Assembly (NCBI GenBank): GCA_019671135.1
Contig: JAHRHY010000010.1
Location: 2,108,001-2,172,000 of the forward strand
DNA: 64,000 bases
DNA from: Linnemannia hyalina
Taxonomy: Eukaryota > Mortierellomycota > Mortierellomycetes > Mortierellales > Mortierellaceae
Direction of reading: 5' to 3'
Positions 1 to 11,326 of the stretch are shown in pieces. The notes under the pieces are model-generated. The model ran no database searches and was not told the DNA's origin. It saw nothing but the letters and a program-made list of their open reading frames with translations. Each line of letters opens with the position of its first letter. Within the stretch, counting starts at the first letter, position 1. Both the position numbers and the translations under genes were made by a program.

Positions 1-404
1 CTAGTGTTTACAAGGAGAAAGAGATAAAGAGGGGAGGGAGGAAAGACTCTGGTCAAGGACACCATTGCGCTTATCATGAAAACAGTTTACTCTCCTTTTC
101 CGACGACGGAAGGATTATTCTGACTAGAACTAATGGGTCATTTTCCATCTACAGAATCTTGGTGGCCCTGAAGTGGCGTTTCTCACTCCTTTTTTTTTCT
201 TATTGTGACATTGATGGGGTATGTCGCTAAACACTCAGACTCCTAAAACGAGGATGGGATTTTTGAATTTGGCGGGCACACCAAATTCTTTCGATTCTCG
301 AGCAAGCAGTCGAAGATTAAAATGGGCAAATGGAGAAAGGTCAAACGCTATATTGCGAAAAAATGCCCAGACGCCTACGATGGTCTATGGTGCTTCCCCC
401 TCCT

Positions 405-635
405 TTTCTCTTTTCCTCTCCTTTTCCTTCTCTCCCTTTCCCTCTCTCCCTTTTCTCCTATTTTCTAGTCTCGCTCTCAAAATGAGCGAGCATAGAACAG
501 TAACTACATCTCTTCTTTCTTTTCACACCGAATCATGTCCACCCAGACACAAAGAGCAGAGATAGAAGGTGACTATCTCCCTTCTCCCTCTCTCCCTTTC
601 CCTCTCTCCCTTTCCCTCTCTCCCTTTTCTCCTAT
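405..635. repeat. Pyrimidine minisatellite CCCTCTCTCCCTTT
   Basis: Several runs of a CCCTCTCTCCCTTT-like unit lie on either side of a short duplicated segment that contains 'CTCGCTCTCAAAATGAGCGAG'-like text (an imperfect inverted repeat around AATGAGCGAG). The segment from 'TCTCCTATTTTCTAG' to 'AGATAGAAGGTGACTAT' is itself present twice in tandem (about 451-575 and 628-740). The same structure recurs in copy 2 at about 16271-16606. Confidence 0.6.
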
Positions 636-1080
636 TTTCTAGTCTCGCTCTCAAAAATGAGCGAGCAACCACATCTCTTCATTCTTTTCACACCGGATCA
701 TGTCCACCCAGACACAAAGAGCAGAGATAGAAGGTGACTATAGCTAATAAGTCGAAATAAAAAAAGGGAGGATGACAGATCAAAGCATAACTACTTCACC
801 ATCACCTAGCACATCACAAACGAGAAATTCCGTTCCCTCCCATTTCACTCATGGTCCGAATCCGCAGTGGTGACTTGGAAGTCTGTCCTCGTTCTCATAA
901 ATGAAGAGGAAAGATGAGAAAGAATGGTCTGTATGATCTTTTCGAACCATTGCTCGTCTATTGAACTGCAAGCCCGGCCATATGCAAGTACGGACGACCA
1001 CTACGTTGACCGACTTGGCTATCCCTCTACTCCAAACTACTTGTTATTGTTGCTTTTCTTTCCACCGAGTTTGTATGTCA

Positions 1081-1400
1081 CATATCTTGTGTTTCCCTAA
1101 GTTTGCACTGTTCCCTTAGTTGACATTCATTGCCCCTGTTTGTTATGTGCCTCCCTAATTTGCACTGTTTCCTTTGTTGCCCTTGTTGTTTTGTGCCTCC
1201 CTATTTTGCTACGTGCCTCCCTGATTTTGCACTGTCGCTTGGGTTGACATTGCTCTGTGCCTCGTAATTCTGAATTCGCGTAATTCTTGCACTCTCCTCT
1301 ATGGATTTTGTTTGTGCCTCCTTGACTTTGCACAGTCCCCTGAATTGACAAGGGTTTTCTACAGATAGAATCCTCTGCCCTTCAGGTTTTCCCACACCCT
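1081..1400. repeat. Degenerate short tandem repeat (GTGCCTCCCTGATTTTGCACTGT-like)
   Basis: Five or six imperfect units built on 'GTGCCTCC' and 'TTTGCACTGT' are spread through about 300 bp. Unit length and spacing vary. The minus-strand open frames here (1127-1351 and 1201-1395) are by-products of this repeat. The same array is carried in copy 2 at about 16947-17266. Confidence 0.5.
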
Positions 1401-2235
1401 TTTCAGTAAGTTACCGTAGACTGCCCCCTTTGGAAATAAAGGGATACAACTAGGACTACTCGACATTCTCTCTAGGCAGTTGAGCCACAAGGCGAGCCAT
1501 GAGATCGATTTGGCGATGACATATATGGCGATCGAGACTTTTTCTACGGCCTAAAAGGAATGAGGATGGCGCTGCACTGGAAGGAGATATACTAGAGGAA
1601 TCCAGGGATTGCTGTGATGAGGATGAAGCATAGGCAAGGAATGTCGGGGTTAAGTCATATGGACGCTTTTTGAAACTATTTTACATGCTGTCTCACGATG
1701 GATGCCGTCCGTGTAAAAGGAACCGCCGACTTAAACAGCCTCTACCAAATAGAGTACCAGTACATACAATCTTCGGTTAATACCTCTTGTGCTGCTGCAG
1801 CGGTGGTACGACAGAGTATAAGCACCATCATTCGAAAATGGTGGAGAAGGCAATCCCATCTTGTCTCCTCCTCCCTTCCTTTGCCCTCACGAGAAACATA
1901 CAGTCGTGTGATTACTCAAGTTAGGCGTAGTCTTTCAGAGACGGAAACCCTCATCTTCTAGTTTTAGGATGGCCAGGAAACCTCAAGTACCTAGACGAGT
2001 CAGAGGGCGTCGAGGCACCAATCAGTCTACTTTTACAAACAAGAACCTGATGAAAAAGGAAGTACTGGCACTCCCGCCTTTGTTACCGCCAAGGCAGAGT
2101 TCAAAACAAGTTGTGTTTTAATGTTAGCACACTAACGGATGAGTGGAGGGCAATAAGCATGCCTTCTTTGTGGTGCGCTGGAGTGTTGGTGGCTTGAGGA
2201 CCCCTTAAGCCGAGCCTAGTTGTATTTAATAAATT

Positions 2236-2490
2236 CAGTGGCTGGGAGAGGTTGTGAGTAGGGGGACAAAATCTTTCTTTTTGGAGGGGGACCTCATTGC
2301 TGAGAGGGATTTTCCCGGTCACACAAACTTTTGTTCCGCTTTACAGAGCAATCCTTCCCCCTCTGACATGCTGTCCTGTCCCCCTCTGGAGATGCGGTCC
2401 TGTACCTCTCGTCAAAGAGGTCCAAACCCTCTCCCAAGAGTGGGACATCCCACTCGAGATGTGGGCCATTCTCCCTTTCACAGAGAAATA
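2236..2490. repeat. hAT left TIR (about 255 bp)
   Basis: It pairs with 6862-7114 in inverted orientation, differing by only a handful of substitutions and one-base indels. Inside are repeated sub-motifs, CCCTCTGACATGC(T/G)GTCCTGT and CCTCTGGAGATGCGGTCCTGT, likely subterminal transposase-binding sites. There is also a near-palindrome, AGTGGGACATCCCACT. A TTTC microsatellite follows at about 2512-2547, mirrored by GAAA-rich DNA inside the right end. Confidence 0.9.
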
Positions 2491-2511
2491 AAGCCCGAAT
2501 TACCTTTTCCT

Positions 2512-2546
<35 letters not shown>

Positions 2547-2704
2547 ATCCCTCTCCCATCCCTTCCCTTTCTCCCTTTCCAAACATCATCCTTTCCCATT
2601 GCGTGCTTATTTTGCTCCCATCCACTGTTTTTCTTCGTCTTCTTTTCAAAGTCCTTGTTCCCTCTTCCTCCCGGCAATGGCAATTTTCGATAACAGGTTG
2701 GACG

Positions 2705-5700
2705 ATGCCTACAACGATGCCTATGACGAGCCAAACGACAGTGGATCAGGACTTCGAGCCTGAAAAAATGGTGCACTACAACAGCCGCGGATTCGATGGT
2801 CATGGAGACATGGAATCACCTTTTCTGGTCGGCGACGATGAACTTGGGCCCAGTACTCCCGTAGGTGTCCCCTTTGTCGATTGCATGTCATTTAAGTTTT
2901 GTATCGTAACACTTCATGCTAATGTATATGTCTATCCTGGTAATTTTTATTTGCAGTCTGAAAGATCGAATGGAAAGCGATCGACAGCAACGCGGCCTTC
3001 GTTTGACGCAACAGAGTCGACTACCACCAGGGCAGAATTTGTCCGTCCAACAGTGCCAGAGTACAATCCCAACCGGCTCCCTGGTACCCCCACTCGCACT
3101 CCTATCCAAGCTTCGGTTTCAGCGAGGACACCCCCAGCTATAATAAGCCATCTTCGCCGGAATATTGATAACCTAATCGAGGGTTCCCCTAGCAAGCTCA
3201 GTCGATCGAAGTCGCAAACCGATCTCGCGGACTATGCTTTTGCCACCTCTTCTGCTGCTCTTTCTACCAACCAGTCCACCTATGGTCCCGCCTCTGCTTA
3301 CCAGCCCGCGTATGGTCCTGCTCCGTCTGCCAACCACTCCTCCTATATGCCTGTTCATTCTGCCCACCACACCTCCTATGGTTCCGCCTCTTCTGCTTAC
3401 CAGCACGCCTATGTGCAGTCCTCGCCCGCCCGGTCAGTCTACCAGCCCTCCTCAGAGCGCGCCTTTTCAGCCTCCTCCTCCTCTTCCTACAGTCCTATAG
3501 TCGACGCGCCTTACCAGACGACCCCCGGACAAAACATGCACCACATATCTTCAGTCGATTCTTATGGATATCCACTTCCAAGCCATTCAGCCCGAGATCA
3601 CATTTCGGCCACCACCCACGCGTCTCGCATAGTCCTAACGCCGTCCGTTTCGCACATCCCGCCGCACCTTTTCATCACGGACTCCAACATTCAACTCCAT
3701 TACGCCCACCAACGGCTTCCGCCACCTTGTCAGATATGGTCAGCCATAGCTCAGTCTCTGTTCCGTCGGCGCAGGACTGTGCGCTGTCTGCCTCAGACTT
3801 ATCTAGCCCCGCTTTAGTAGTGAACGGGATGAACGACAAGATCAACGACTACTTGGCGACGAGCTCGTCAACGGGACCGGACTTGACCATCGACCAGATC
3901 GAAAATTGCCTGAAAATAATGCAGCGCCACGAGACCAAGGACGAGATCAAGGCCAGCCAGAAGTTTCGTCGGCTATATATTACCACTCCCTTAGGCAGGC
4001 TTCCTTCCGCTGCGGTGTGTAAAAGTCTGGCCCCGACCGCGCTCCAAGCTTTGAGGTTGGTTCCCATCCGAAAAATCCTTTTTGACCCATCTGGATCTAC
4101 CGACAGCGACTCCGAGAGGATTCCCACCAACGCCGACATCGAATGTACCGACCCCAATCCATTGAGCATCGAAGACACAAGACCCATCGACAACGACGCT
4201 GAAAAAACCCTTCGCTCGAACTCTTCAGCATTATTCTGCTTTGAGAAGGGACCGGACAAATATTATTGCAAAATCTTGAAAGAGGTCGATGGCGCAACCA
4301 CAGTTTGCAACAACGGGCAAAGTACTGCCAGTGGGCGTCGAAAGCATCTGATGCGCAAACATCCTGCCATCTTAGCCGACATTGAATATTTCCAGGAACG
4401 ACAACGGCGGGCTTCGCTTATTCTCGAGAATCTGAAACAGGACGCCTTACCACCGACACCATCAAAGTCAAAGAAGTCCAAAACTGCACACATCCTTAAC
4501 ACCAACACCGGCACTGCGTTTGCATGGAGCGATGCACAACAGCAGAGCGCCGAACACCAATTGATGAGACTCATCGCGATGGACGGCTTGCCTTTCCATA
4601 TCACGACATCGGCAAACTTGAAGGAGTTCTGCAGAATTCTGAATCCGCAGTTCCGACTACCCGCCCACGACACTCTACAGAACCGCCTTCGCCTCAAGGT
4701 CCTCGAAAAAAAACGCCAAACCGTTAATTACCTGCTCGCTAATATCGACGGGGGGTCCATCACGACGGACGCCTGGACATGTTCGACCAATAAGAAAAAG
4801 TACCTCGGCGTTACTTTCCACTACATGACGCGAGAATACAGGATGTCGTCCGTGGTTATCGGCATGGAGCACCTCATGGAAGCCAGGATAAGCGCCCCAG
4901 TTCTCACAAGTGTCATTAGTGAGTACTCTTTATATTCATTAACGAATATGCGCCTTTAAAGCTCAAACTTTTACTAACAGCTGCCGTTGATATATTAACA
5001 TGTTAGACCGAGTCGTGGATGAGTGGTCTCTTACGAGCAAGGTTGTGGGAATGACCAGTGACCAGGGAGCGAACATCAAGAAGAGTCTCCAAGAATGCGA
5101 GGAGAATACTGGGGCGTATTGGGTCGCCTGCACCGCTCACAAGATGCAGCTCTGCATTAACAAGGCTTGGGGTGAGACAAAACCTTTGGTGGGCGTTACC
5201 AACAAGTGTGTCGCCATTGTCTCGTTCTTCAACAACAATTCGGTTGCCAGGAAAGTACTCAACGGCAAATGGGGCACATACCTCATCGCCGCCCGCGGGG
5301 TCGATGGCGTTCCTTTGCTCGCTCAAGCACCCACCCTAGACGCCGTGTCGTCCACTCCTGCCGATGGTGCTCCTGCACTCGCCCAGCTGCCTCCCGCTAA
5401 TGTTGGGCCGTGTGCCAATCTTCCTCAGGCCCCTCCAACTGACGGCGCTCCTGCTCAGGCCCAGCCGCCTTCTGATGATGTCGAGCCGATCGCCAATCCT
5501 CAACCTTCTGTGCCCTCCTTCCGGTCTCTCAGATACAAGCAGGAAGAGGTTACGTTCGTCTCGGCCAATGTAACCCGTTGTAACTCAAAGCTGGCGATGA
5601 TATCGAGGTTCCTGGACATCAGCCCCGTGTTAAGAACGACTTTCGAGGCGCTGTTCCAACTGGATAAAATCTCTGCGGAGGAGCGGGCCAAGTTCAAGGC

Positions 5701-6700
5701 AATCAAGGAGTTGCTACCTACGGACGACGAACTGGAATTGATGAAAGAGATTGACCAACTCTTGACCCCTGCGGCGGACTTCACACACTGGATCGGAGGC
5801 TCAGGATACTCGACCATCTCGCAGGCTTGCATCAAAGCTCATGGCGTCCTTTCAAACCCGGCACAGTTCAAGACAGGGACGGCGATTTTGCTGTACGAGA
5901 AGCTCAAAACCCACATTGAGTATACTTGGCCTCTGGATGATATTCCCGACGGTATGCTGCTTGCCATGTACCTCAATCCTGCTTGTGCTACGTCAACAAT
6001 CTGGGATCTTGACAACCCCCGTCAAGTTGCCGAACGAGACGCCCAGATAGCTGCAGAAGAAGCTGCTGCCTCCCTCGCCGACCCCGCATTAGGCCTTGCC
6101 CAAGATTCCCGTCCAGATATTGCTCGATTACCCTTCAAGCTATCACTGGAGTACCGTCTGCGCATTCCAGTGGAGGGTGCATTCACCCTTCCAGTCGATT
6201 TTCCTCTCCAACTTCCACAAACGGATGCCAAGACTCCGCCGACGAACAGACTGAGGGCAGAAACTCTTGCCTACAGGGAGCTTATTCGATATTTTGCCAA
6301 CAAGGAAATAGAAGGAAGGAACAACCATGGAACCAGCAAGCGTAGAGGCCAAGCCGACGATTTTGCTGTCATTCAGGACTGGGCTGTGAGCGCTCTATGT
6401 GGCCTGATCTCGTACAGACCGATCCTCAATCCCACAAACGCCGACTCTAACAAGAAATATTTCAAGGACCCGCTAGCGTTTTGGCAAACCAAGGAAGGGC
6501 TGCACAACTTTATCGGACTATGTGCCATGGCCCGAATGTTCCTGAGCATCCAAGCGACTTCCTCAGAATCGGAACGACTCTTCAGCAAAGCGGGAGTAGT
6601 ATATTCAGCACGTCGATCGCGGCTTTCAGATGACAGCTTTCGCAACATCATTTTTTTCCATTATTTGGAGAAAACCATTTGTCAAAGCTTCTCAGTCTAA
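2705..6700 (+). CDS. hAT transposase (BED finger, hAT dimerisation tail)
   Basis: Cut-and-paste transposase. Visible pieces in order are: an N-terminal Ser/Tyr/Pro-rich stretch (about 3020-3720); a BED-like zinc finger (YYCKIL...VCNN...HLMRKH, about 4260-4370); an RNase-H-like core starting SITTDAWTC (first Asp); GMTSDQGANIKK and WVACTAHKMQLCI after the second intron; a Pro/Ala-rich insert (about 5290-5520); and the C-terminal dimerisation signature SSESERLFSKAG...ARRSRLS near 6570-6640. Introns inferred: 2861-2956 (96 bp, a multiple of three, so retention keeps frame) and 4919-5006 (88 bp), which restores frame. Between about 3500 and 3730 the reading frame must change from frame 2 to frame 1. 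I cannot tell whether a further intron or a frameshift is responsible. The start ATG at 2705 is the first in the frame that carries the conserved acidic N-terminus. Confidence 0.85.
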
Positions 6701-6861
6701 ATAAAAAGTTTATTATGAACACTTTAACAGGTGCGGAAAGAGAAGGGGACGGGGGAGGGGGTAGAAAGAATGAAAGAAAGGAAGGAAGACAGAAAGAAAG
6801 AAAGTGATGAGTAGTTGAAGAAAGGGAGCAAAGGAAGCTTTTTAAAATTGAGGTACAGACG

Positions 6862-7114
6862 TTATTTCTTTGTAAAGGGAGAATGGCCCACATCTCGAGT
6901 GGGATGTCCCACTCTTGGGAGAGGGTTTGGACCTCTTTGAGAGAGGTACAGGACCGCATCTCAGAGGGGGACAGGACCGCATGTCAGAGGGGGAAAGGAT
7001 TGCTCTGTAAAGCGGAACAAAAGTTTGTGTGACCGGGAAAATCCCTCTCAGCAATGAGGTCCCCCTCCAAAAAGAAAGATTTTGTCCCCCTCTCACAACC
7101 TCTCCCAGCCACTG
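6862..7114. repeat. hAT right TIR (about 253 bp)
   Basis: Inverted copy of 2236-2490, ending ...CCTCTCCCAGCCACTG at 7114. It carries the same subterminal repeats. The transposase stop codon (6698-6700) lies about 160 bp inside it. Confidence 0.9.
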
Positions 7115-7760
7115 GCCGAGTTGTATAGAAGAAGCCTGCTCGAGGTCAGAGAGAACAGCACCTTTCTTTCTTGATATCGAGCAGGTATGTGCAATGCTGT
7201 TCTTGTTCTTAGCAGTATTGATGGGAGCGCTTGACATAGCGTAGCCCTAACATTAAAAGCACCTTTCTTTCTTGATATCGAGAAGCGTTGAAAGTGTCAG
7301 AGTTTACAGTCGTTTCCCCTTTATATATCTTCCGAGTTACACACACACACACACACATATCTACATACACCTACCACACCTACGCACACCTATACACACA
7401 TACACACACAAATACGTCCTTTTTTTCCTTTTCCATGAGTGACCAAGACACTGGAGACACCGGGTCGTCCGCACCTTTGCGAGAAGAGACAGTCCACCCT
7501 TCGCCTCCTCTCGATGGTATCTGCCATGACACTTCGACCCAGGCGTCTCAGCCCCCTCAGACAACCACATATTAAATGTCACGTGGCTGCTTCTTACATG
7601 AGAAGGAAGAAATGAGTTGTTCTCCATTATTTGACTTCCTAAAAGTAACCCTGCAATCAAAGCAGTGATGAAGGTAAATTATACTGTAACAGCAAAGGCA
7701 AGTGGAGCTGATTGACTATGATGTATCTAGCGGAGCCGAAGATATGAAGGCTCAAGCCTA
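7115..7760. other. Spacer between hAT and DIRS, with a 46-codon open frame
   Basis: The stretch holds two direct copies of AGCACCTTTCTTTCTTGATA (near 7156 and 7258), a TATA-like string at about 7320, CA-rich repeats at 7337-7412, and an ATG frame at 7435-7575. That frame encodes a 46-aa Ser/Thr/Pro-rich peptide beginning MSDQDTGDTGSS. It may be the first exon of a host gene cut by the DIRS insertion, but no continuation was found downstream. Confidence 0.3.
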
Positions 7761-7897
7761 TTATCCGAGGGCCAGGACCATATATGTGTTATCTTCTTTT
7801 ATTGTATAAAATGCGAAAATCCAGAAAACTAAACGAAAGTGAAAAGAGAAAAAATGAAATAAGTTCTGCTCAGGCACCATATCTGTCCCTTATCTTC
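7761..7897. repeat. DIRS inverted terminal repeat (3' side of the element)
   Basis: The stretch from TTATCCGAGGGCCAGG to CCCTTATCTTC pairs in inverted orientation with 12292-12428. Just outside it, about 7737-7760 ('GCCGAAGATATGAAGGCT') resembles the tip of the small element at 18201. The true boundary on this side may therefore lie about 25 bp further out. Confidence 0.88.
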
Positions 7898-7949
7898 GTG
7901 GTGTGAGCCAGGTGCCAGGAGACAAAAAAGGGTGGGAAAACAAAAAATC

Positions 7950-7992
7950 CAAGGGCGGGACATATATGGTCCTGACCATATATGTGGATCCA
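7950..7992. repeat. DIRS internal complementary region
   Basis: The palindrome CATATATGGTCCTGACCATATATG lies between the recombinase remnant and the 3' inverted repeat. It combines the tip sequences of both inverted repeats (GGACCATATATGTG and its complement). This is what the DIRS circular-junction template (ICR) should look like and where it should be. Confidence 0.65.
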
Positions 7993-8017
7993 GAGCAGAA
8001 GGTATGAGAGAAACCAA

Positions 8018-8584
8018 CTACGTCAAATTGGTCGCGGTTGCTCGCGTCAGGCGGTAGTAATTGTTGACAATCACGTCGTTGACATGGGCGCCCTTCTTGA
8101 TGGCCCCTGTAGGGCCGATCGCGCGGGCTTTGGGTCGAGTCTTGTTCGGCGGGAGGCCGAGTAGGTCGGCGATCGCGGCGATGTGGCTGCTGATCGTTTG
8201 ACTGGTGACAGTTGTCTTGGGGAAGCGGACGTCGCAAATGAGAGGTCGATGGGGGACCAATTCGTCCTTGTGATGTGGGACCATTATCTTGTGGTCCTCG
8301 ATGGTGGCGTACTTGATGGTCGGCTGGTAGTCGCATCCTTCGTCCTCAGGGCGGCGCCGCTTATGCGCCATGCTGTTAAAGACTAGTGAGGATTCTTGGC
8401 CAGAATGTCGAGGGCGTTTCCTGGAGCTGGAAGCACGTGGTGTCGCGGTATCGCAAGGGGGGCTGCGACTGACATCATCTTGACCGTTGGGTACCATACT
8501 GCTGAGGGCCAGTGGGGTGTTACGATCGTTGCTGAGATCTGCTCCTGGTGTGGTGATGTTAACGGGAATCGTTCTCTCACTCAT
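8018..8584 (-). pseudogene. DIRS tyrosine recombinase, C-terminal remnant
   Basis: A 188-codon frame whose last 70 residues (TSQTISSHIAAIADLL...RAIGPTGAIKKGAHVNDVI...YYRLTRATATNL) follow the end of DIRS recombinases: the GA..(D/N)DV box and the RL(T/S)R-T..N tail. The usual NWSS/F segment before the final Tyr appears to be deleted. The preceding residues are basic and Pro/Ser-rich, with no catalytic Arg box visible. It should descend from the integrase that closes the circular cDNA into the genome. Assignment rests on motif resemblance and position next to the ICR. Confidence 0.45.
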
Positions 8585-8599
8585 GATTTTGTTCGAATT

Positions 8600-9583
8600 A
8601 AGAACATGCGGGTTAAGGGGTACTTAGCTAGTAATAAAAACGAATGATGGAGCAATTTGGCTCCTCCTGCTTTTTCAGATTTAATTTACCGATTTTTGAC
8701 TTTTGTTCTTCACATTGAACTGGAAGTCCACGGCATTACTCAGGTATACCATCGCCTTCCAGACGTGGATGCGCCTACGCGCATCTCCGTCAACAACAAG
8801 TCAGGATTCCGTTCAGATCCTTTTCCTTTCGCCACGTTCTGCACCGCCAAGAGATGCATACCAACCATCCAGAGCACACCCTGTCCACGAGTTCGCAAGA
8901 CCTCCGCTGTTGCAGCCCAACACCCGACCACAAGCCGACATATCGTCTAACGGTGTAACAGTTCAGAACGGATCGATTTGCGGATCAAATTCCTATCGGC
9001 AGCAACAATATACGGGGTCTACTTCACTGTCAGCACTCCTCTTCTCGCCATCACCACGATCAGCCCTACAATATGCGGACTCCTTGGAACTCTCCCAGTT
9101 GTTCCTCAGAGAACTCAGTCCTTTATGCTCTCGGTGCCATTTGGCTAATATAGATCCCCACTTTTATTACCCTTTGGTCCCCTTTTCGTATCATTATCTG
9201 TAGAATTCAGAACATCCGCTCACTTTGCACTACCTTCGCGCTTCTCCCTCGCTCTATTTGGAATCACGAGATCTTTCTGGTTCTATTTTGGTAAGCGCCC
9301 TGAACCCTTATTTCAGTGCGCAAGTGCCTTGTTTCATTGTTAATAGTAATAGTTCTTCTTATTCATTAATGGATCTTCCACCTTTTATTCTGTAGACTTA
9401 CTCGTTCACCCGTCGTTTCCTTACCTTACTTCTCGGGCCTTTTCCTTGCGTACCTTTCTGGATTCCAAGTCCACCTGATCCACACCAGGTATGGACTTAG
9501 ATCCATCTTTTCAACGGTTATGCGCTTGTAGTTTGCAGTATCATAGTGGTTAGTTCTTGTTAGATAACAGATAGTATTCTTCG
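8600..9583. other. Unassigned DIRS interior
   Basis: Nearly 1 kb between the recombinase remnant and the pol frame, where the N-terminal half of the recombinase would be expected. No minus-strand frame longer than 63 codons remains. A plus-strand frame (8703-9203) is open but has no recognisable motif. The stretch is best read as decayed coding DNA. Confidence 0.4.
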
Positions 9584-11326
9584 TTATAGACCCACATCAC
9601 GACGCTGGCGAATCTTCTCCAGGACGAGAGGGAGGAGATTCCAAGGTGGGCAAAGGTAAACGTTGCCTAGGGGCTGCCATCGGTGTCGGAGAGCACCGTG
9701 ACCTATTGCGCCTGATGATGGTTTCCAGGTCATGTACTGTTGTAGATGGTGGTTTTCGGGAGATGCGAAGAGATAGACGGTATGGGGACCCCATTTTTGG
9801 TCCATGTGGTCGAAAAAGGATGGACTGATTGACCACTCGAGTTGGCCCGTCAGTTGACGGGAGGGGGCATCTGCTGGGTTGAAAGCAGATGGGACGTACG
9901 TTGTTCGAATCCTGGTTCCGGTCTTGAGGCACCAGTTCCATATTGATGTCGCCAGCTTCATCAGCTCCGGCGACCTCGTTCCGCCAAAGTGGTTGATGGA
10001 GGCGATTGTCGTGATGTTGTTCGATATGATGTTGACTGTGCGACCCTTGACCTGTGGTCTCTGAAGGGCGTAGAAGACCGTCAACAATTCCTTGTAGTTG
10101 ATGTGTCAGGGGTAGTGAGTTGCCGGCCAGGTGCCACTGTATGATCGGTTGTTGATTACTACTCCCCACCCGGACGTGGAAGCGTCCGTGTAGATGTCGA
10201 TCTGAGGATTGGCCGCTATCCATGAGAGACCGTTCCATTGTTGAAGGTGTGTGCGCCACCAAAGCAGTTCCTCGGTCGCTGTCGTCGGCAGAGTAATGAA
10301 GCCCTCCCATGGTATTCCCGATTTCAGTGCATTGATCTTGACCGCTTGTAGGTGCTGCACCTTGAGTCGAGCCGGAAAAACTGCTGCTGTCATGGCGATC
10401 GCCTTGCCGATGAATGGTGATAGCTGTCGTGCTGTGCATGCCGTCTTGTTGGTTAACTTGGATGCCTCGCGTCTCATGTCCCGGATCTTGGTTTCTGGGA
10501 TCTGTAATGTCATCGCCGTTGTGTTGATCTCGTAGCCCAGATGTTGTAGTGTCTGGGATGGCGTCAGGCTCGACTTGGACTCCTTTGTCAGAAAACCGAG
10601 GCTGGCTAGCTTGTCCGTCACCATCTTGGTGTGTATCTGTGATAGCTCCTTGGTTGCTGCTGCAATAATCAAATCGTCCAAGTAGGCCGATATCCTGATC
10701 CCGCGTGATCGCGCCCACCGTAGTAGCGGCTTCAGAATCTTGGTAAAGATGAGCGGAGCCAGAGATAGACCGAACGGGAGCACTTTGAACTGGTACAGTT
10801 TGCCTCGCCATTGAAATTGTAGGTAACGCCGGGAAGAAGGGTGAATGGGCACGTGTAGAAATGCATCTCTTAAATCGATATTTGTAAGAAAATCGTTCCT
10901 TTTTATTAGGTGAACTACCTGAGAGATAGTCTCCATTTTGAAAGGTCGGATCGGCAGATACTGATTCAAGCGACGCAGGTTCAACACCGGGCGTAGTTCT
11001 TCTGTCTTCTTCGGAATCACGAACAACTGGCTTGAAAAACCGGGTCCAGTGCTGGGCTCGATCGCATTCTTGCTCAGCAAATCGGACACTTCTTTGTCGA
11101 TGCTCGCCATTGCTTCCTCCGACATTGGGTGTGGCGGGGGATGCGAGGTCGATGTTGGTGGTGGCGACTCGAAGGGGATCCTGTAGCCGTCCTTGATAAT
11201 GTCGAGGATGGGGGACTCTTGGGTAATGCTCTTCCAGGCTCCTAAGAATCCTTTGAGCCGCCCTCCGACCTTGGGGATCTGTCGTTCCTGCGGGAGGTGC
11301 TTCGTCCGCGCTGTTGGCTGTTCCAC
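9584..11326 (-). pseudogene. DIRS pol: reverse transcriptase, RNase H, methyltransferase-like domain
   Basis: Copies the element RNA into DNA. Seen in order: RT with FLTNIDLRDAFLHVPIH, the DIRS-type FGLSLAPLIFTKI stretch and active-site box SAYLDDLI; RNase H beginning IYTDASTSGWGVV; then a methyltransferase-like C-terminus with VYLFASPEN...YLCPPWNLLPLVLEKI. An in-frame TGA (10106-10108) cuts RNase H between THYP and HINYKELLTVF. The same frame resumes directly, so this is a single nonsense change, not a frameshift. The N-terminus overlaps gag by 85 nt in another frame, as in other DIRS elements. Non-functional as it stands unless the stop is read through. Confidence 0.85.

Larger units (their letters stand above)
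1..2168. repeat. 2.17-kb direct repeat, copy 1
   Basis: This block recurs almost base for base at 15867-18031 in the same orientation. The differences noticed are a few single-base changes and one-base indels in the last 200 bp. The match may extend left of the window, because base 1 already lies inside it. It ends at about 2168, and 67 bp later the hAT element begins. No convincing coding region was found: the longest frames (221-565 and 1698-1961) have no recognisable motif. It holds pyrimidine minisatellites near 400-630 and a degenerate short repeat near 1080-1400. It is either a segmental duplication or an unclassified repeat family; it lacks clear TG...CA ends. Confidence 0.9.
2236..7114 (+). 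mobile_element. hAT-superfamily DNA transposon, 4.88 kb
   Basis: The ends are long inverted repeats beginning CAGTGGCTGGGAGAGG, a typical CAGTG-type hAT terminus. The element encloses one multi-exon transposase gene on the plus strand. No matching 8-bp target duplication is visible: the 8 bp outside the left end are AATAAATT and those outside the right end are GCCGAGTT. However, a related string (GCCGAG...GTTGTAT) occurs close to both ends, so the flanks may have been rearranged after insertion. The element sits 67 bp beyond the end of the 2.17-kb repeat copy 1. Confidence 0.88.

Noticed and set aside
1..2168. The 2.17-kb repeats as LTRs of a 18-kb retroelement
   Set aside because: No TG...CA ends, no primer-binding site or polypurine tract, no pol on the matching scale between them, and the right flanks differ without a target duplication.
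8703..9203. A 166-codon plus-strand frame inside DIRS
   Set aside because: No motif, opposite to the element's coding strand, and in the decayed recombinase region. Probably chance.
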